From JACQFZ01 sp045810625 (lineage in GTDB: Bacteria; Pseudomonadota; Gammaproteobacteria; Acidiferrobacterales; Sulfurifustaceae), in the NCBI GenBank assembly GCA_045810625.1, contig JBJMVQ010000030.1:100628-164627 (forward strand): DNA of 64,000 nt, in the 5' to 3' direction. Below the pieces are notes generated by a model. The model was not told where the DNA came from and did not search any database. It saw only the letters and a list, made by a program, of their open reading frames with translations. Numbering within the stretch: the first letter of the stretch is position 1; each line of letters opens with the position of its first letter. Shown here piece by piece: positions 33,722 through 42,980 of this stretch. The translations under genes were made by a program, and so were the position numbers.

Positions 33722-34900
33722 CTAGCGGTCCGTCGCCTCTTTCAAGTCCGGAACACGCTCGGCCGCGCGATCTTCGTTCGCGTCCGGTGCGGTAGGTTCC
33801 GGCGCGGACGCCGGGGCCGTGACGCCGGCCAACCGCTGTGCGATTTCCGATCTCTCGAACCAACCCACCGCTGCGAGGACGACGATCAAGGCGATCGTAA
33901 CGGCGTAGCGCACAACGCCGCGCCGACGCGCGGGTAGCGCGCGACCGTCGCGCGCTTCGTCGGCGGACTGGTGCAAGGGCCGACTCGCAATCGCCGCCTT
34001 GCGCAGCCCGAGCAGCGCGTCTTGCAGCTCGCGTGCGCTCTGCGGCCGATCTTTCGCGTGTATCTGCATCGCCTGCTCGATGCACTGGAGGATCACCGGC
34101 TGGTAGCGGCCGCGCGCCGCTCGCGTTGCCGGTTCGAGCGGATCAGTTTTGTAATCGAGAATCGCGCGATAGCGCTGCAGCGCTTCATCGGGACGCTTGC
34201 CCGTCACACAGCGATACATGGTTGCGCCGAGCGCGTAGACATCGGACCACGGACCGAGCGTGCCCTTGTCCGGGTACTGCTCCACGGGAGCGTAACCGTG
34301 CGTGAGCGTGACGCGACCCGAAGGCCGGCTTTCCGTCATCGCGTGACGCGCGGAGCCGAAATCGATGAGCATCGGGCTGCCATCGCGGCGCAGATAAATG
34401 TTCTCCGGCTTGATGTCGAGATGCAGCAGTCCGGCCTGATGTACCGCTTGGAGCCCGTTCAGGATGGGCATGACGATCCGCAGCAGCGCCGACTCATCGA
34501 GCCTGCCATGCGCATCCTTTAGTCGCTGTGCGAGCGTTTGTCCCTGCTCGTACTCCATCACCATGTACGCGGTGCCGTTCGCCTCGATGAAGCGAAGCAC
34601 GCGCACGATGTTCGCGTGTTTGAATTGCGCGAGCGCGCGCGCCTCTTTGACGAAGTTCCTGAGGCCCCAATGATAGTGGCGAATCGCCTCTTTCGACGCG
34701 AGCGGTACGACGTAGGTCGCTTCGTGGTCGCGGCGCGCAATTTCTTGCGGGAGATACTCTTTAATGGCGACGAAGGAACCGAGAGCGGTATCGCGCGCGA
34801 GATAGGTGATGCTGAATCCGCCGAAACCGAGCACCGAGTCGACGGTGTATTCGGCGAGCGTCGCGCCTGGGCGCAACGCGTTTTCGTGATAAGCGCTCAA
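33722..34900 (-). CDS. Membrane-anchored Ser/Thr protein kinase
   Basis: A 392-residue Hanks-type kinase. The nucleotide-binding loop is LGFGGFSITYLA (about residues 24-35), the ATP lysine K47 is in AIKEYLP, the catalytic loop is HLDIKPEN with D162 and N167, and DFG is at 180-182. HLD replaces HRD, which is frequent in bacterial kinases of this type and keeps the catalytic Asp. A single membrane segment at about 331-347 is followed by a short Pro/Ala/Glu-rich tail of about 45 residues without a recognisable sensor domain. The start is TTG 34900 with AAGGG upstream. No phosphatase or FHA gene is adjacent, so substrates are unknown. It follows der after 99 bases containing a 15-bp tandem repeat. 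Confidence 0.9.
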   Translation of the reverse strand: MSAYHENALRPGATLAEYTVDSVLGFGGFSITYLARDTALGSFVAIKEYLPQEIARRDHEATYVVPLASKEAIRHYHWGLRNFVKEARALAQFKHANIVRVLRFIEANGTAYMVMEYEQGQTLAQRLKDAHGRLDESALLRIVMPILNGLQAVHQAGLLHLDIKPENIYLRRDGSPMLIDFGSARHAMTESRPSGRVTLTHGYAPVEQYPDKGTLGPWSDVYALGATMYRCVTGKRPDEALQRYRAILDYKTDPLEPATRAARGRYQPVILQCIEQAMQIHAKDRPQSARELQDALLGLRKAAIASRPLHQSADEARDGRALPARRRGVVRYAVTIALIVVLAAVGWFERSEIAQRLAGVTAPASAPEPTAPDANEDRAAERVPDLKEATDR

Positions 34901-34950
34901 TCGAAACCCTTCGTAACGCGGCCGATCGGCCGCTTCGCCACTATATACCA

Positions 34951-34980
34951 GCTGTAGCGCGGCTTGCTGTAGCGCGGCTT
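34951..34980. repeat. 15-bp direct tandem repeat (two units)
   Basis: GCTGTAGCGCGGCTT occurs twice head to tail in the gap between der and the kinase gene. On the minus strand TATATA follows it closely (34943-34948 region), a possible -10 box for the kinase, so the repeat would sit near the -35 region. No regulator is assignable. Confidence 0.6.
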
Positions 34981-34999
34981 GCGTCTAATGCTCAATACA

Positions 35000-36364
35000 T
35001 CATTGCTTGCGCGCGCGGTTGCGCGTCGCGCGCCCACGGAATGGGTTCTCGCCCTCGCGACACTCGATCACGACCGGCGTACCAACGAGGTCGAAGGCAT
35101 CGCGAAACACGTGCGCAAGATAGCGCCGGTAGGCCGCGGAAAGCCGCTGCACCTGGTTGCCGTGCACGACGATCCGTGGCGGGTTACGGCCGCCCTGATG
35201 GGCGAACTTCAGGCGCGGCCGGCGCCCGCGCACGAGCGGCGGCGGCGTGCTCGTCGTGGCCGCCGCGAGCACCCGGTTCAAACGCGGCGTCGGCAGCTCG
35301 CGATTCGCGGCCGCAAACGCACGGTCGACCGAACCGAACAGCGCGCCGATACCGGAACGCTCGAGCGCCGAAATGTAGTGCATCGGCGCGAAATCGAGAA
35401 ACGCGAGCTTGCGTTCGGCCTCGCGTTTGAGCCAGTCGCGGGCGCTTCGATCCAGCGCGTCCCACTTGTTGACGGCGACGACGAGCGCGCGGCCGCGCTT
35501 CAAAACGTATCCGGCGAGCGTCGCGTCCTGCTCGCCGACCCCTTCCTTTCCGTCGAGCACCAAAATCACCACATTCGCTTCGTCGACCGCTTGCAGCGTC
35601 TTGATCGCGGAAAACTTCTCGACCGCCTCCTCCACACGCGCGCGCCGGCGCACCCCGGCGGTGTCGATCATGACATACGACTTTCCTCCGCGTTCGAGCG
35701 GCACGGCGATGCTATCGCGCGTCGTGCCGGGCAGATCCGAGACGATCACGCGATCTTCACCGAGCAGCGCGTTGACCAGGGTGGACTTGCCCGCATTCGG
35801 CCGGCCGATCACGGCGACGCGCGGAACGTCGCTTTCCGTCGGACCTTCGACCTCGCGCGGAAGCGGCGCCAGCACGTGCTCCATCATGGCGGTAATGCCT
35901 TCGCCATGCGCCGACGAGATCGGCCACGGCGCCCCGAGACCGAGGGCGTGAAATTCGGCCGCGGCAATCGCCGCGTCCATGCCTTCGGCCTTGTTCACTG
36001 CGAGGGTCACCGGCTTGTCGAGACGCCGCAGATCGTTTGCGATCTCCCGGTCGATCGGGGTCGCGCCTTCGCGCGCGTCGACCAGGAACACGACGGTATC
36101 GGCTTCGGCGAGCGCGTGACGGACTTGAACGGTCATCAGCTCCCGCAGCTGGTCGCGATCCGCGCGCGGGTTCACTACCGCGGCGATGCCGCCCGTGTCG
36201 ACAACGTAATACGGCCGATCGCCGACCAGGCCGTGGCCGTACTGTCGATCGCGCGTCACGCCGGGTTCGTCCGCGACGATCGCGGCGCGGCTGCGCGTCA
36301 GACGATTGAACAGCGTGGACTTTCCGACGTTGGGACGGCCGATGAGTACGACGACGGGTTTCAT
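35000..36364 (-). CDS. der: Ribosome biogenesis GTPase Der
   Basis: A 454-residue double-GTPase needed for 50S subunit maturation. Two G domains are in tandem: GRPNVGKST at residues 8-16 with DTGG and NKAE, and GRPNAGKST with DTAG and NKWD. A C-terminal KH-like domain follows, and the basic tail is normal. The length is typical. It is the last of the pilF-rodZ-hisS-yfgM-bamB-der run, 34 bases after bamB. Confidence 0.97.
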   Translation of the reverse strand: MKPVVVLIGRPNVGKSTLFNRLTRSRAAIVADEPGVTRDRQYGHGLVGDRPYYVVDTGGIAAVVNPRADRDQLRELMTVQVRHALAEADTVVFLVDAREGATPIDREIANDLRRLDKPVTLAVNKAEGMDAAIAAAEFHALGLGAPWPISSAHGEGITAMMEHVLAPLPREVEGPTESDVPRVAVIGRPNAGKSTLVNALLGEDRVIVSDLPGTTRDSIAVPLERGGKSYVMIDTAGVRRRARVEEAVEKFSAIKTLQAVDEANVVILVLDGKEGVGEQDATLAGYVLKRGRALVVAVNKWDALDRSARDWLKREAERKLAFLDFAPMHYISALERSGIGALFGSVDRAFAAANRELPTPRLNRVLAAATTSTPPPLVRGRRPRLKFAHQGGRNPPRIVVHGNQVQRLSAAYRRYLAHVFRDAFDLVGTPVVIECREGENPFRGRATRNRARKQ

Positions 36365-36398
36365 GCGCCCGTATTATGCGGCCGGAACCGACACGGGA

Positions 36399-37535
36399 CT
36401 ATTGCGAGACCAGGCGAAGCGCGGCGAGTTTGCCCGAGGTCGCCAAGATGAAGAGCGTTTCGTTGTCGACCGCCGCCGGTGCGCGCACCGGACCACGGCC
36501 CACTCGATAACGCGCGACAAAGTGCCCATCATCGCGCGCGAGCCAATGAACATATCCTTCGTAGTCGGCGACCACGATCGAATCCCGATAAACAACCGGA
36601 GCGCTCAGGCGCCTGCCGTGTAAGCCTTCCTGCGTCCACACGCTCGCACCGGTTTTGCGGTCGAGCGCGAGAACACGGCTTTTATCGTCTGTCAGATAAA
36701 TGTTCGCCTCGTCCATCGCGAGCGCCGTGTAGGTCGACACGTCGCGCGCCCAGAGAATCGCTCCACTCCCCGGGCTGAGCGCGGTGAGCTTGCCCTGAAA
36801 ACTTGCCGCATACACGGCGTCCGGCGAGACGAGTGCCGAAGCGTCCACATCGACCAGTCGTTCGATTTCGTTGCGCCCGTGCGGTTGGCCCACCGTCGCC
36901 TCCCACAGCACGCCGCCGTCTTTCAAGCGCAGCGCGACCAGCTTGCCGCTCGCGAAGCCGGCGAGCACGCCGTCGCTCAGCACTACGGGCGTTCCGGTGC
37001 CGCGCAGGCTCAGCGCCGGCTCGGTCCGCTCGTACACCCAGAGGCGTTTGCCGGTATCGGCAGCGAGCGCATACACCCGCCCGTCGACGGCCTGGGCGAC
37101 GACCACGTCGCGGTTCGCCGCCGGCGCCGCGAGCACTTCGCTCGATACCGGCGCGGCCCATAACCGATTGCCGTTTTCGCGGTCGAGCGCGATGACCTCA
37201 CCGTTGCGGGTACCGACGAGTACGAGATTTGGGCTGACCCCGACAGCGCCGCTGACGGGCGTGTGCAGATCGACACTCCACTTCTTGCGTCCGCTGTCCT
37301 CGGCGAACGCGCTGACCCGACCCCGAGGATCAGCGGCGTAAACAAAACCGTCGCTCGCGCCCGGCGTAAGCCGCAGCGCGCCTTTCACCGACTTCGCGCC
37401 GACGTTCGCAGACCACTGCTCCTTCACATCATACGAGGATTTGAACGAGACGAGCGCGGCCGGCGGCTCGCGCACCACGTGCGATGCACAACCGGAGACT
37501 GCCAACGCAACGAGCAGTGCGAGCTTCCGCGTCAT
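36399..37535 (-). CDS. bamB: Outer membrane protein assembly factor BamB
   Basis: A 378-residue lipoprotein of the BAM complex. The lipobox is AVSGCAS with C16; the rest is an eight-bladed PQQ-type beta-propeller with repeated G-x-(V/L)-x-A-L-x-x-x-(T/N)-G-x-x-x-W segments (for example NGEVIALDRENGNRLWAA and DGRVYALAADTGKRLW). The start ATG 37535 overlaps the yfgM stop as ATGA; the longer upstream frame is low-complexity and inside yfgM. The gene order yfgM-bamB-der is the enterobacterial one. Confidence 0.95.
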   Translation of the reverse strand: MTRKLALLVALAVSGCASHVVREPPAALVSFKSSYDVKEQWSANVGAKSVKGALRLTPGASDGFVYAADPRGRVSAFAEDSGRKKWSVDLHTPVSGAVGVSPNLVLVGTRNGEVIALDRENGNRLWAAPVSSEVLAAPAANRDVVVAQAVDGRVYALAADTGKRLWVYERTEPALSLRGTGTPVVLSDGVLAGFASGKLVALRLKDGGVLWEATVGQPHGRNEIERLVDVDASALVSPDAVYAASFQGKLTALSPGSGAILWARDVSTYTALAMDEANIYLTDDKSRVLALDRKTGASVWTQEGLHGRRLSAPVVYRDSIVVADYEGYVHWLARDDGHFVARYRVGRGPVRAPAAVDNETLFILATSGKLAALRLVSQ

Positions 37536-38170
37536 GCGGGCCGGCCGCCACCGAGGTCGTCGAGTTTCATTTCGATCAGCCGCCGCGCCGGCACCTCGGG
37601 CGTGAGCGTCTTCAGCGCTTCGCGATAGGCGGCGCGCGCTTCGTCGATCCGGCCCATGCCCGCGTAGGCGTCGCCCTTGATCTCGAGATAATCCGCTTCG
37701 AACCCCGGGGCGCTCTTTTGCGCCAGCGTCAATGCCGCATCGTACTCCTTGTTGGCGATGTGCAATCGGCCAAGCCGCAGGCGCGCCGCGTGCTCGACGG
37801 CCGGGTCGACGGCGTGATCCATCGCCCACTCGAGCTGCTGACGGGCCCCCGCCCGATCGTTCGCCTCGAAGCTCAGCCGCGCGAGCATCAATGCCGCCAT
37901 GCCGGCATAGGGTGTGCGCTTGTACTCGTCGGTCAGTTTCTTACCGAGCACGCGGGCGGCGTCGGTCTTCGATTCCTGCACCTGTTGCAACATTTGCGTA
38001 TAAAGCTCGGAGGCCGCGACTCGCTGCTCTTCCTGATACTGCCGCCAATACTTGTTGCCGAATAAGAGTATGAGACCGAGCGCCACGCCAATGAGTAGCG
38101 CGCCGCCGTAGTCCTTGAACCACGCTTTCAGCCTTTCAACTTGTTCCTGATCGGTATACGCGCTCACCAC
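37532..38170 (-). CDS. yfgM: YfgM-like ancillary SecYEG translocon subunit
   Basis: A 212-residue single-pass inner-membrane protein: cytoplasmic N terminus (AYTDQEQVERLKAWFKDYG), a membrane helix at about residues 23-43, then a periplasmic TPR-like domain (KGDAYAGMGRIDEARAAYREAL at the end). It is thought to link the Sec translocon to periplasmic chaperones. The start is GTG 38170 with CGGAGA upstream. It begins 15 bases after the hisS stop. Confidence 0.92.
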   Translation of the reverse strand: MVSAYTDQEQVERLKAWFKDYGGALLIGVALGLILLFGNKYWRQYQEEQRVAASELYTQMLQQVQESKTDAARVLGKKLTDEYKRTPYAGMAALMLARLSFEANDRAGARQQLEWAMDHAVDPAVEHAARLRLGRLHIANKEYDAALTLAQKSAPGFEADYLEIKGDAYAGMGRIDEARAAYREALKTLTPEVPARRLIEMKLDDLGGGRPA

Positions 38171-38185
38171 GTTTTCTCCGTCATG

Positions 38186-39448
38186 TCATTGCCGCCCCGT
38201 CAACAACAGCGGCGCGAGATACTCCGCGACCGCGCCGGGCGTCATCGTACGCTGCCCTTCGTCGCCGCGCAGGTCCTTGACCGCCGCCGCATCGCCCCCC
38301 TCCAACAGCACCGCGTAGCGCGCACCGATCTTATCAGCACGCTTGAGCCCGCTTTTCAAGCTGCCGGCGTATTGGCATTCCACCCGCAGCCCCCGGTCGC
38401 GCAACCGTTCGGCGAGCAGGAGCGCATCGCCGGCCCGTTCGGAAGCGACCGGAATGACGCACACGTGCGGCGTATCGTCCGCCGTCGCCGGCGCATCCTG
38501 CCGCAACAGCTCCACCAAACGTTCCAGGCCGATCGCAAACCCGACCGCCTGCGTGGGCTTGCCTCCGAGCAGCTCGACCAATCCGTCGTACCGGCCGCCG
38601 GCGCACACTGCCGACTGCGCGCCGAGGCGATCGGTCAGCCACTCGAAAACCGTGCGGGTGTAATAATCGAGACCGCGGACGAGCCGAGGGTTGATAACAT
38701 AGCCGACACCCGCGCGGTCGAGAAGACTTGTCAGGCCCTCGAAGTGAACGCGCGAGGCATCGTCCAGATCGTCCAGCAGGCTTGGTGCGGCGCGGATCAG
38801 CTCCTGCATCTCCGGATTCTTGCTGTCGAGGACGCGCAGCGGGTTGACGTCGAGCCGACGCCGGCTGTCCTCATCGAGCGCGTCCATGCGCTGCCGCAGA
38901 TAGTCGACCAGCCGGTCGCGGTATCGGCTCCGCGATTCCGGCGTGCCGAGGGTGTTCAGCTCGAGGCGCAATCCCGTCAGACCGAGCGCTTTCCAGAACC
39001 TCGCGCTCAACAAAATCAGCTCGGCGTCGACGTCGGGACCGGTCATGCCGTACGCCTCGACGCCGATTTGATGGAACTGGCGATAACGGCCCTTCTGCGG
39101 CCGCTCGTGCCGGAACATCGGCCCGGCGTACCACCAGCGCTGCACCTGGTTGTACAGCAGTCCGTTTTCGATGCCGGCGCGTACGCATCCCGCCGTGCCT
39201 TCCGGCCGCAGCGTCAGGCGTTCGCCGTTTCGGTCCTCGAAGCTGTACATCTCCTTCTCGACGATGTCGGTATGACTGCCGATCGATCGTGCGAAGAGCT
39301 CGGTACGTTCGACGACGGGAAGACGCAGCTCGCGGTAACCGTAAGCGTGAAGAACGTCGCGCGCGACCGCCTCGACGCGGCGCCAGTGCACCACGTCTTC
39401 GGGCAGGAGGTCGTTCATCCCGCGTACCGCCTGAATAACCTTGCTCAC
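38186..39448 (-). CDS. hisS: Histidyl-tRNA synthetase
   Basis: A 420-residue class II aminoacyl-tRNA synthetase. Motif 2 region RPEGTAGCVRAGIENGL, the histidine-specific VRGLDYYTRTVFEW and CAGGRYDGL, and a C-terminal anticodon-binding domain are all recognisable. The start is GTG 39448 (SKVIQAVRGMNDLLP) with AGGT upstream; the extra frame ahead of it is not family-like. ispG, which usually lies between rodZ and hisS in gammaproteobacteria, is absent from the 174-base gap. Confidence 0.96.
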   Translation of the reverse strand: MSKVIQAVRGMNDLLPEDVVHWRRVEAVARDVLHAYGYRELRLPVVERTELFARSIGSHTDIVEKEMYSFEDRNGERLTLRPEGTAGCVRAGIENGLLYNQVQRWWYAGPMFRHERPQKGRYRQFHQIGVEAYGMTGPDVDAELILLSARFWKALGLTGLRLELNTLGTPESRSRYRDRLVDYLRQRMDALDEDSRRRLDVNPLRVLDSKNPEMQELIRAAPSLLDDLDDASRVHFEGLTSLLDRAGVGYVINPRLVRGLDYYTRTVFEWLTDRLGAQSAVCAGGRYDGLVELLGGKPTQAVGFAIGLERLVELLRQDAPATADDTPHVCVIPVASERAGDALLLAERLRDRGLRVECQYAGSLKSGLKRADKIGARYAVLLEGGDAAAVKDLRGDEGQRTMTPGAVAEYLAPLLLTGRQ

Positions 39449-39622
39449 GCGGGTACCTCGATTCGATGCAACGCAACGGTGATCGTGCGGCGCCGAACGT
39501 TCCTGCTCGCCGCGGAGGCGTTGCGAATCCAACTCCTGAGGATGTTGCTCTCGCACAGCACCGGGCGGCGCAGCGCGGCCATGCGCCGAAGAAGTCCGTT
39601 ACGGTACTTCTTCAGCCGTTCA

Positions 39623-40549
39623 CTAGGGACTGCCGGTCGCACCGAGCGTAAAACGCGCGACGTCGCCGCGCCGATAGCGCTGCACGTCGTAGGGTCGACC
39701 GTTGTACTCAACCTTAACACCGTCCGCATTACCCAAGAACACGCTGAGTGGCGCGACGCCCTCGACAGAGACCACTCGTCCGGCCGACAACGTCTCGTAA
39801 ATCAGCCGCCGTTGCTGCGCGTCGCGCACGTCAGCCCATGAATCATCCGATACTTTGAGCACCAGACGCACCCGCGGCGCGTTCGGATCGGCCGCCGCGA
39901 CCGCCGCTTCGGGCTCCGATGTCGCCACCGCCGGGACACGCTTCTCGCCGGATGCATTCACCGCGGAATTCGGTTTCGCGGTCTCGTTGACTTTCACCGA
40001 CGCCGATGCAGTCATCGGTTCCGTCGGTTTCGCCGATTCCACAACTTTGGCCTGCGATTCTGCGGGAGCCGACGCTTCATTACTCGGAGCCGCCGGCGCC
40101 TCGACGACGGGACCCTTTGCCGCCGGCGCTGCCAAGCGGCGCCGCGACGTCCCGTCCTTCCCGCTCCACCATAGTATCGCGAGCCCGAGAACGACGACAG
40201 CAACCAGCAGCGTCCCGAACCGGATCACGGCGTCGTTGCTCGTCACCTGCTTCTCGGCAGGAGCCGGCGCTACCATTTCGACCGGGCGGGAGGCCTGCGG
40301 AAGCTTGTTGAAGGCGTCGATCAGTTGCTGCGGCGAGAGTCCGAGCATCAGCGCGTAGCCGCGCAGATAGCCACGCACGTACGTCGGACCGGGCAGGCGA
40401 TCGTAAGCGTCGTCTTCGAGCGCCGCGACGATGCGCGGTGCGAGCCTGAGCGAAGCGGCTACGTCTTCGATACTCAACCCGCGTTCGCCGCGCGCCTGCC
40501 GCAGGCGCTCACCCAACGTCATTGCATCGGTTGTCGGAAACGTCGCCAT
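39623..40549 (-). CDS. rodZ: RodZ-like HTH and DUF4115 membrane protein
   Basis: A 308-residue bitopic protein that ties MreB to the membrane in rod-shape control. A cytoplasmic Cro-type HTH domain (LGERLRQARGERGLSIEDVA, about residues 11-80) precedes a membrane helix at about 110-128 (TLLVAVVVLGLAILWW). An Ala/Pro/Val-rich linker and a C-terminal DUF4115 beta domain (VLKVSDDSWADVRDAQQRRL, GNADGVKVEYNGRPY) follow. It begins 3 bases after pilF, and its 3' end borders the region where ispG would be expected. Confidence 0.93.
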   Translation of the reverse strand: MATFPTTDAMTLGERLRQARGERGLSIEDVAASLRLAPRIVAALEDDAYDRLPGPTYVRGYLRGYALMLGLSPQQLIDAFNKLPQASRPVEMVAPAPAEKQVTSNDAVIRFGTLLVAVVVLGLAILWWSGKDGTSRRRLAAPAAKGPVVEAPAAPSNEASAPAESQAKVVESAKPTEPMTASASVKVNETAKPNSAVNASGEKRVPAVATSEPEAAVAAADPNAPRVRLVLKVSDDSWADVRDAQQRRLIYETLSAGRVVSVEGVAPLSVFLGNADGVKVEYNGRPYDVQRYRRGDVARFTLGATGSP

Positions 40550-40552
40550 GCG

Positions 40553-41317
40553 CTACCCCTTTCGTCCGGCGCTCAGATTCTGCAGCTCTTGCGCCTCGGG
40601 CGAGGTCGGAAATTTGCCGCGCAATCGCACGGCGTAACTTGCTTCGTCGTCCTTGTTCTTGAGCGCTCGCTCGACGCGCACGGCTAGGAACAGCACTTCG
40701 GGCGTATCCGGCCCGGCCGACTGGAAATAGCGTTGAATGAAACCGCGCGCCGCGAGCATCCGTCCGGTGGCAAAACTGATGCTTCCCATATGATAGAGCG
40801 ATACCGGAAGACGTGGATCGAGTTTCAATGCGTCCCGGAAATACTTCTCCGCCTTGTCGTATGCCTTCGCATTGTAGAAGCATAGCCCGGCGTTTTGGTT
40901 TGCGACGCCCGGCGTCTTGTAAAGCCGGTTCGCAACCGCGCGCTTGAACCAGGTTTCAGCGTCCTCCAGCTGTCCTCGGTCGCACAGGAAAGCGCCGAAG
41001 TTGTTCTGTGCCTCGGCGTTCAACTCGTTACGCACGGCGCGCCGGAAATAGTGCTCGGCGGCGTCATAGTCTTTCAGCCGCCACTGCAGCAGCGCCATCA
41101 TATTATTCGCCTGTGAATCGTCGGCATCGAGACTGAGCGCCCTCTCCAGCTTATCCCTGGCGAACTCGATCTGCCCGCGCTGCAGGTAACCGTTCGCGAG
41201 CTGAATATTCGTTTCGATGAGCTGCTCGCGCTTCGCTTGCTCCGCCTCGCGCTCGGCAGTCGAGGCGCAACCCGCTGTCAACACAACCAGCGCGACGACG
41301 GCGAGGCGCGGTGTCAT
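40553..41317 (-). CDS. pilF: Type IV pilus biogenesis lipoprotein PilF/PilW
   Basis: A 254-residue outer-membrane lipoprotein (lipobox TAGCAS, C17) made of about six TPR repeats. It is the pilotin that places the PilQ secretin in the outer membrane. Repeats such as ANGYLQRGQIEFARDKLERAL, LKDYDAAEHYFRRAV and AKAYDKAEKYFRDALKLDP are clear. Start ATG 41317 overlaps the rlmN stop as ATGA. The rlmN-pilF-rodZ order is typical even in genomes where few other pilus genes are nearby. Confidence 0.93.
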   Translation of the reverse strand: MTPRLAVVALVVLTAGCASTAEREAEQAKREQLIETNIQLANGYLQRGQIEFARDKLERALSLDADDSQANNMMALLQWRLKDYDAAEHYFRRAVRNELNAEAQNNFGAFLCDRGQLEDAETWFKRAVANRLYKTPGVANQNAGLCFYNAKAYDKAEKYFRDALKLDPRLPVSLYHMGSISFATGRMLAARGFIQRYFQSAGPDTPEVLFLAVRVERALKNKDDEASYAVRLRGKFPTSPEAQELQNLSAGRKG

Positions 41318-42423
41318 CGGTTCGGCGCCGCGCCCGCGCGCGCAAGCAGACGCTCGCGCCGGCCGGTTCGATCTCGCACGCGCCCGGCCAGTTGCCCGCA
41401 CGCCGCGTCGATGTCGTCGCCGCGCGTCCGGCGCGTGATCGTAATGAGCCCGGCCTGCCAGAGGACGTCGCGAAACGCGTCGATCGCCGCCTGCGACGAA
41501 CGCTCGTAGCGCGTATGCGGAAACGGGTTGAACGGGATCAGATTGACCTTGGCCGGTACGCCGTCGAGCAGCCGAACCAGCTCGTGCGCGTGCGCCGGAC
41601 TGTCGTTGACGCCGGCCAGCATGACGTACTCAAACGTTACTTTGCGGTGCGGATCGTTTGCGACGTAGCGCCGGCAGGCGTCGAGCAGCTCGGCGATGGG
41701 ATACTTGCGATTGAGCGGCACGATTTCGCTGCGCAGCTTGTCGTTCGTCGCATGCAGCGACACCGCGAGACTCACCGGACACGCTTCCCGCAGACGCTCG
41801 ATGAGCGGCACCATGCCGGCGGTGCTGACCGTCACCCGCCGGCGTGACAAGCCGTAGGCGAGATCATCGAGCAACACGCGTATCGCGGCGACCACGTTGT
41901 CGAAATTGAGCAAGGGTTCGCCCATGCCCATGAATACGACGTTCGTAATGGCGCGCTGACTCTGACCACGTGCGCCGAGCAAGCGACTGGCAAGCCAGAC
42001 CTGCCCGATGATTTCCGGCGCCGTCAGATCGCGACTGAACCCCTGGGCACCGGTCGCGCAGAACGTGCAGTTGAGCGTACAGCCGACTTGCGATGACACA
42101 CAAAGTGTTCCGCGCCCATCGTCGGGGATGAACACCGTTTCGATGCAGTTGCCGTCGGCGAGCTCGAACAGCCACTTGCGCGTGCCGTCGGCGGCCAGTT
42201 GATCCTGCTTCACCGACGGACCGGCGATGACCGCGACCTCGGCGAGACGCGCGCGCAGCGCCTTGCTCAGATTCGTCATCGCCGCAAAATCGTCCACGCC
42301 GTACTGATGCACCCACTGCAAAATTTGCAGCGCGCGGAACGGCTTCTCCCCGAGGTCCGATACGAATTGCTGCAGACCCTCGCGATCGAGGCCGAGCAGG
42401 TTGATGGGTGCCGTGGACGTCAC
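41314..42423 (-). CDS. rlmN: Dual-specificity 23S rRNA/tRNA adenine-C2 methyltransferase
   Basis: A 369-residue radical-SAM enzyme methylating A2503 of 23S rRNA and A37 of some tRNAs. The cluster motif is CTLNCTFCATG; GMGEPLLNF and VSLHATND are typical; and the methyl-carrying cysteine lies in DIDAACGQL near the C terminus. The start is GTG 42423. The gene lies 13 bases after ndk and overlaps pilF by 4 bases. Confidence 0.96.
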   Translation of the reverse strand: MTSTAPINLLGLDREGLQQFVSDLGEKPFRALQILQWVHQYGVDDFAAMTNLSKALRARLAEVAVIAGPSVKQDQLAADGTRKWLFELADGNCIETVFIPDDGRGTLCVSSQVGCTLNCTFCATGAQGFSRDLTAPEIIGQVWLASRLLGARGQSQRAITNVVFMGMGEPLLNFDNVVAAIRVLLDDLAYGLSRRRVTVSTAGMVPLIERLREACPVSLAVSLHATNDKLRSEIVPLNRKYPIAELLDACRRYVANDPHRKVTFEYVMLAGVNDSPAHAHELVRLLDGVPAKVNLIPFNPFPHTRYERSSQAAIDAFRDVLWQAGLITITRRTRGDDIDAACGQLAGRVRDRTGRRERLLARAGAAPNR

Positions 42424-42436
42424 GTGCGGTTAATGG

Positions 42437-42862
42437 CTATCGCGGACAGATGTCGTTGCTACGGAAAAAGAACTCGATCTCCGTCTTCGCCGTCTCTGGA
42501 CCGTCGGAGCCGTGCACGGCGTTGCGTTCGACGTCTGACGCGAAGTCCGCCCGAATCGTGCCCGGTGCGGCCTTTTTCGGATCGGTGGCGCCCATCAACT
42601 CGCGGTTGCGGGCGATCGCGTTCTCACCCTCCAGCACCTGCACCATCACAGGGCCGGACGTCATGAACTTCACGAGATCGTTGAAAAACGGGCGGCTCTT
42701 ATGCACCGCGTAGAATCCTTCCGCTTGCTGTTTATTCAAGTGAAGCATTTTCGCCGCGACGATGCGCAGGCCCGCCTTTTCGAAACGACTGTAAATTGCC
42801 CCGATCGCATTTTTTGCAACGGCATCGGGTTTGACTATCGACAGAGTGCGTTCGACCGCCAT
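42437..42862 (-). CDS. ndk: Nucleoside diphosphate kinase
   Basis: A 141-residue enzyme balancing NTP pools through a phospho-His intermediate; the active-site His is in RNAVHGSDGPETA. TLSIVKPDAVAKN at the N terminus is invariant in the family. CGGAG precedes the ATG. A sigma-70-like promoter lies upstream (42941-42969), so ndk probably begins the long ndk-rlmN-pilF-rodZ-hisS-yfgM-bamB-der transcript. Confidence 0.97.
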   Translation of the reverse strand: MAVERTLSIVKPDAVAKNAIGAIYSRFEKAGLRIVAAKMLHLNKQQAEGFYAVHKSRPFFNDLVKFMTSGPVMVQVLEGENAIARNRELMGATDPKKAAPGTIRADFASDVERNAVHGSDGPETAKTEIEFFFRSNDICPR

Positions 42863-42940
42863 GAAAACTCCGGTTGTGAATTAAAAAAGCAAAACAACGT
42901 TCGGAAAAAATTGGTTCTTTTACGGTAAACCCCGCCGCAT

Positions 42941-42969
42941 AGTGTAGCTTCTCACCGCGGGGCAAACAA
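42941..42969 (-). promoter_or_regulatory. Candidate sigma-70 promoter upstream of ndk
   Basis: Minus-strand TTGTTT (42964-42969) and TACACT (42941-42946) are spaced by 17 bases, in the 118-base gap between the Rieske gene and ndk. It would give a leader of about 70 bases. No clear intrinsic terminator for the Fe-S operon is visible in the same gap, so read-through from that operon is possible. Confidence 0.45.
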
Positions 42970-42980
42970 CGCGCAGGGAC

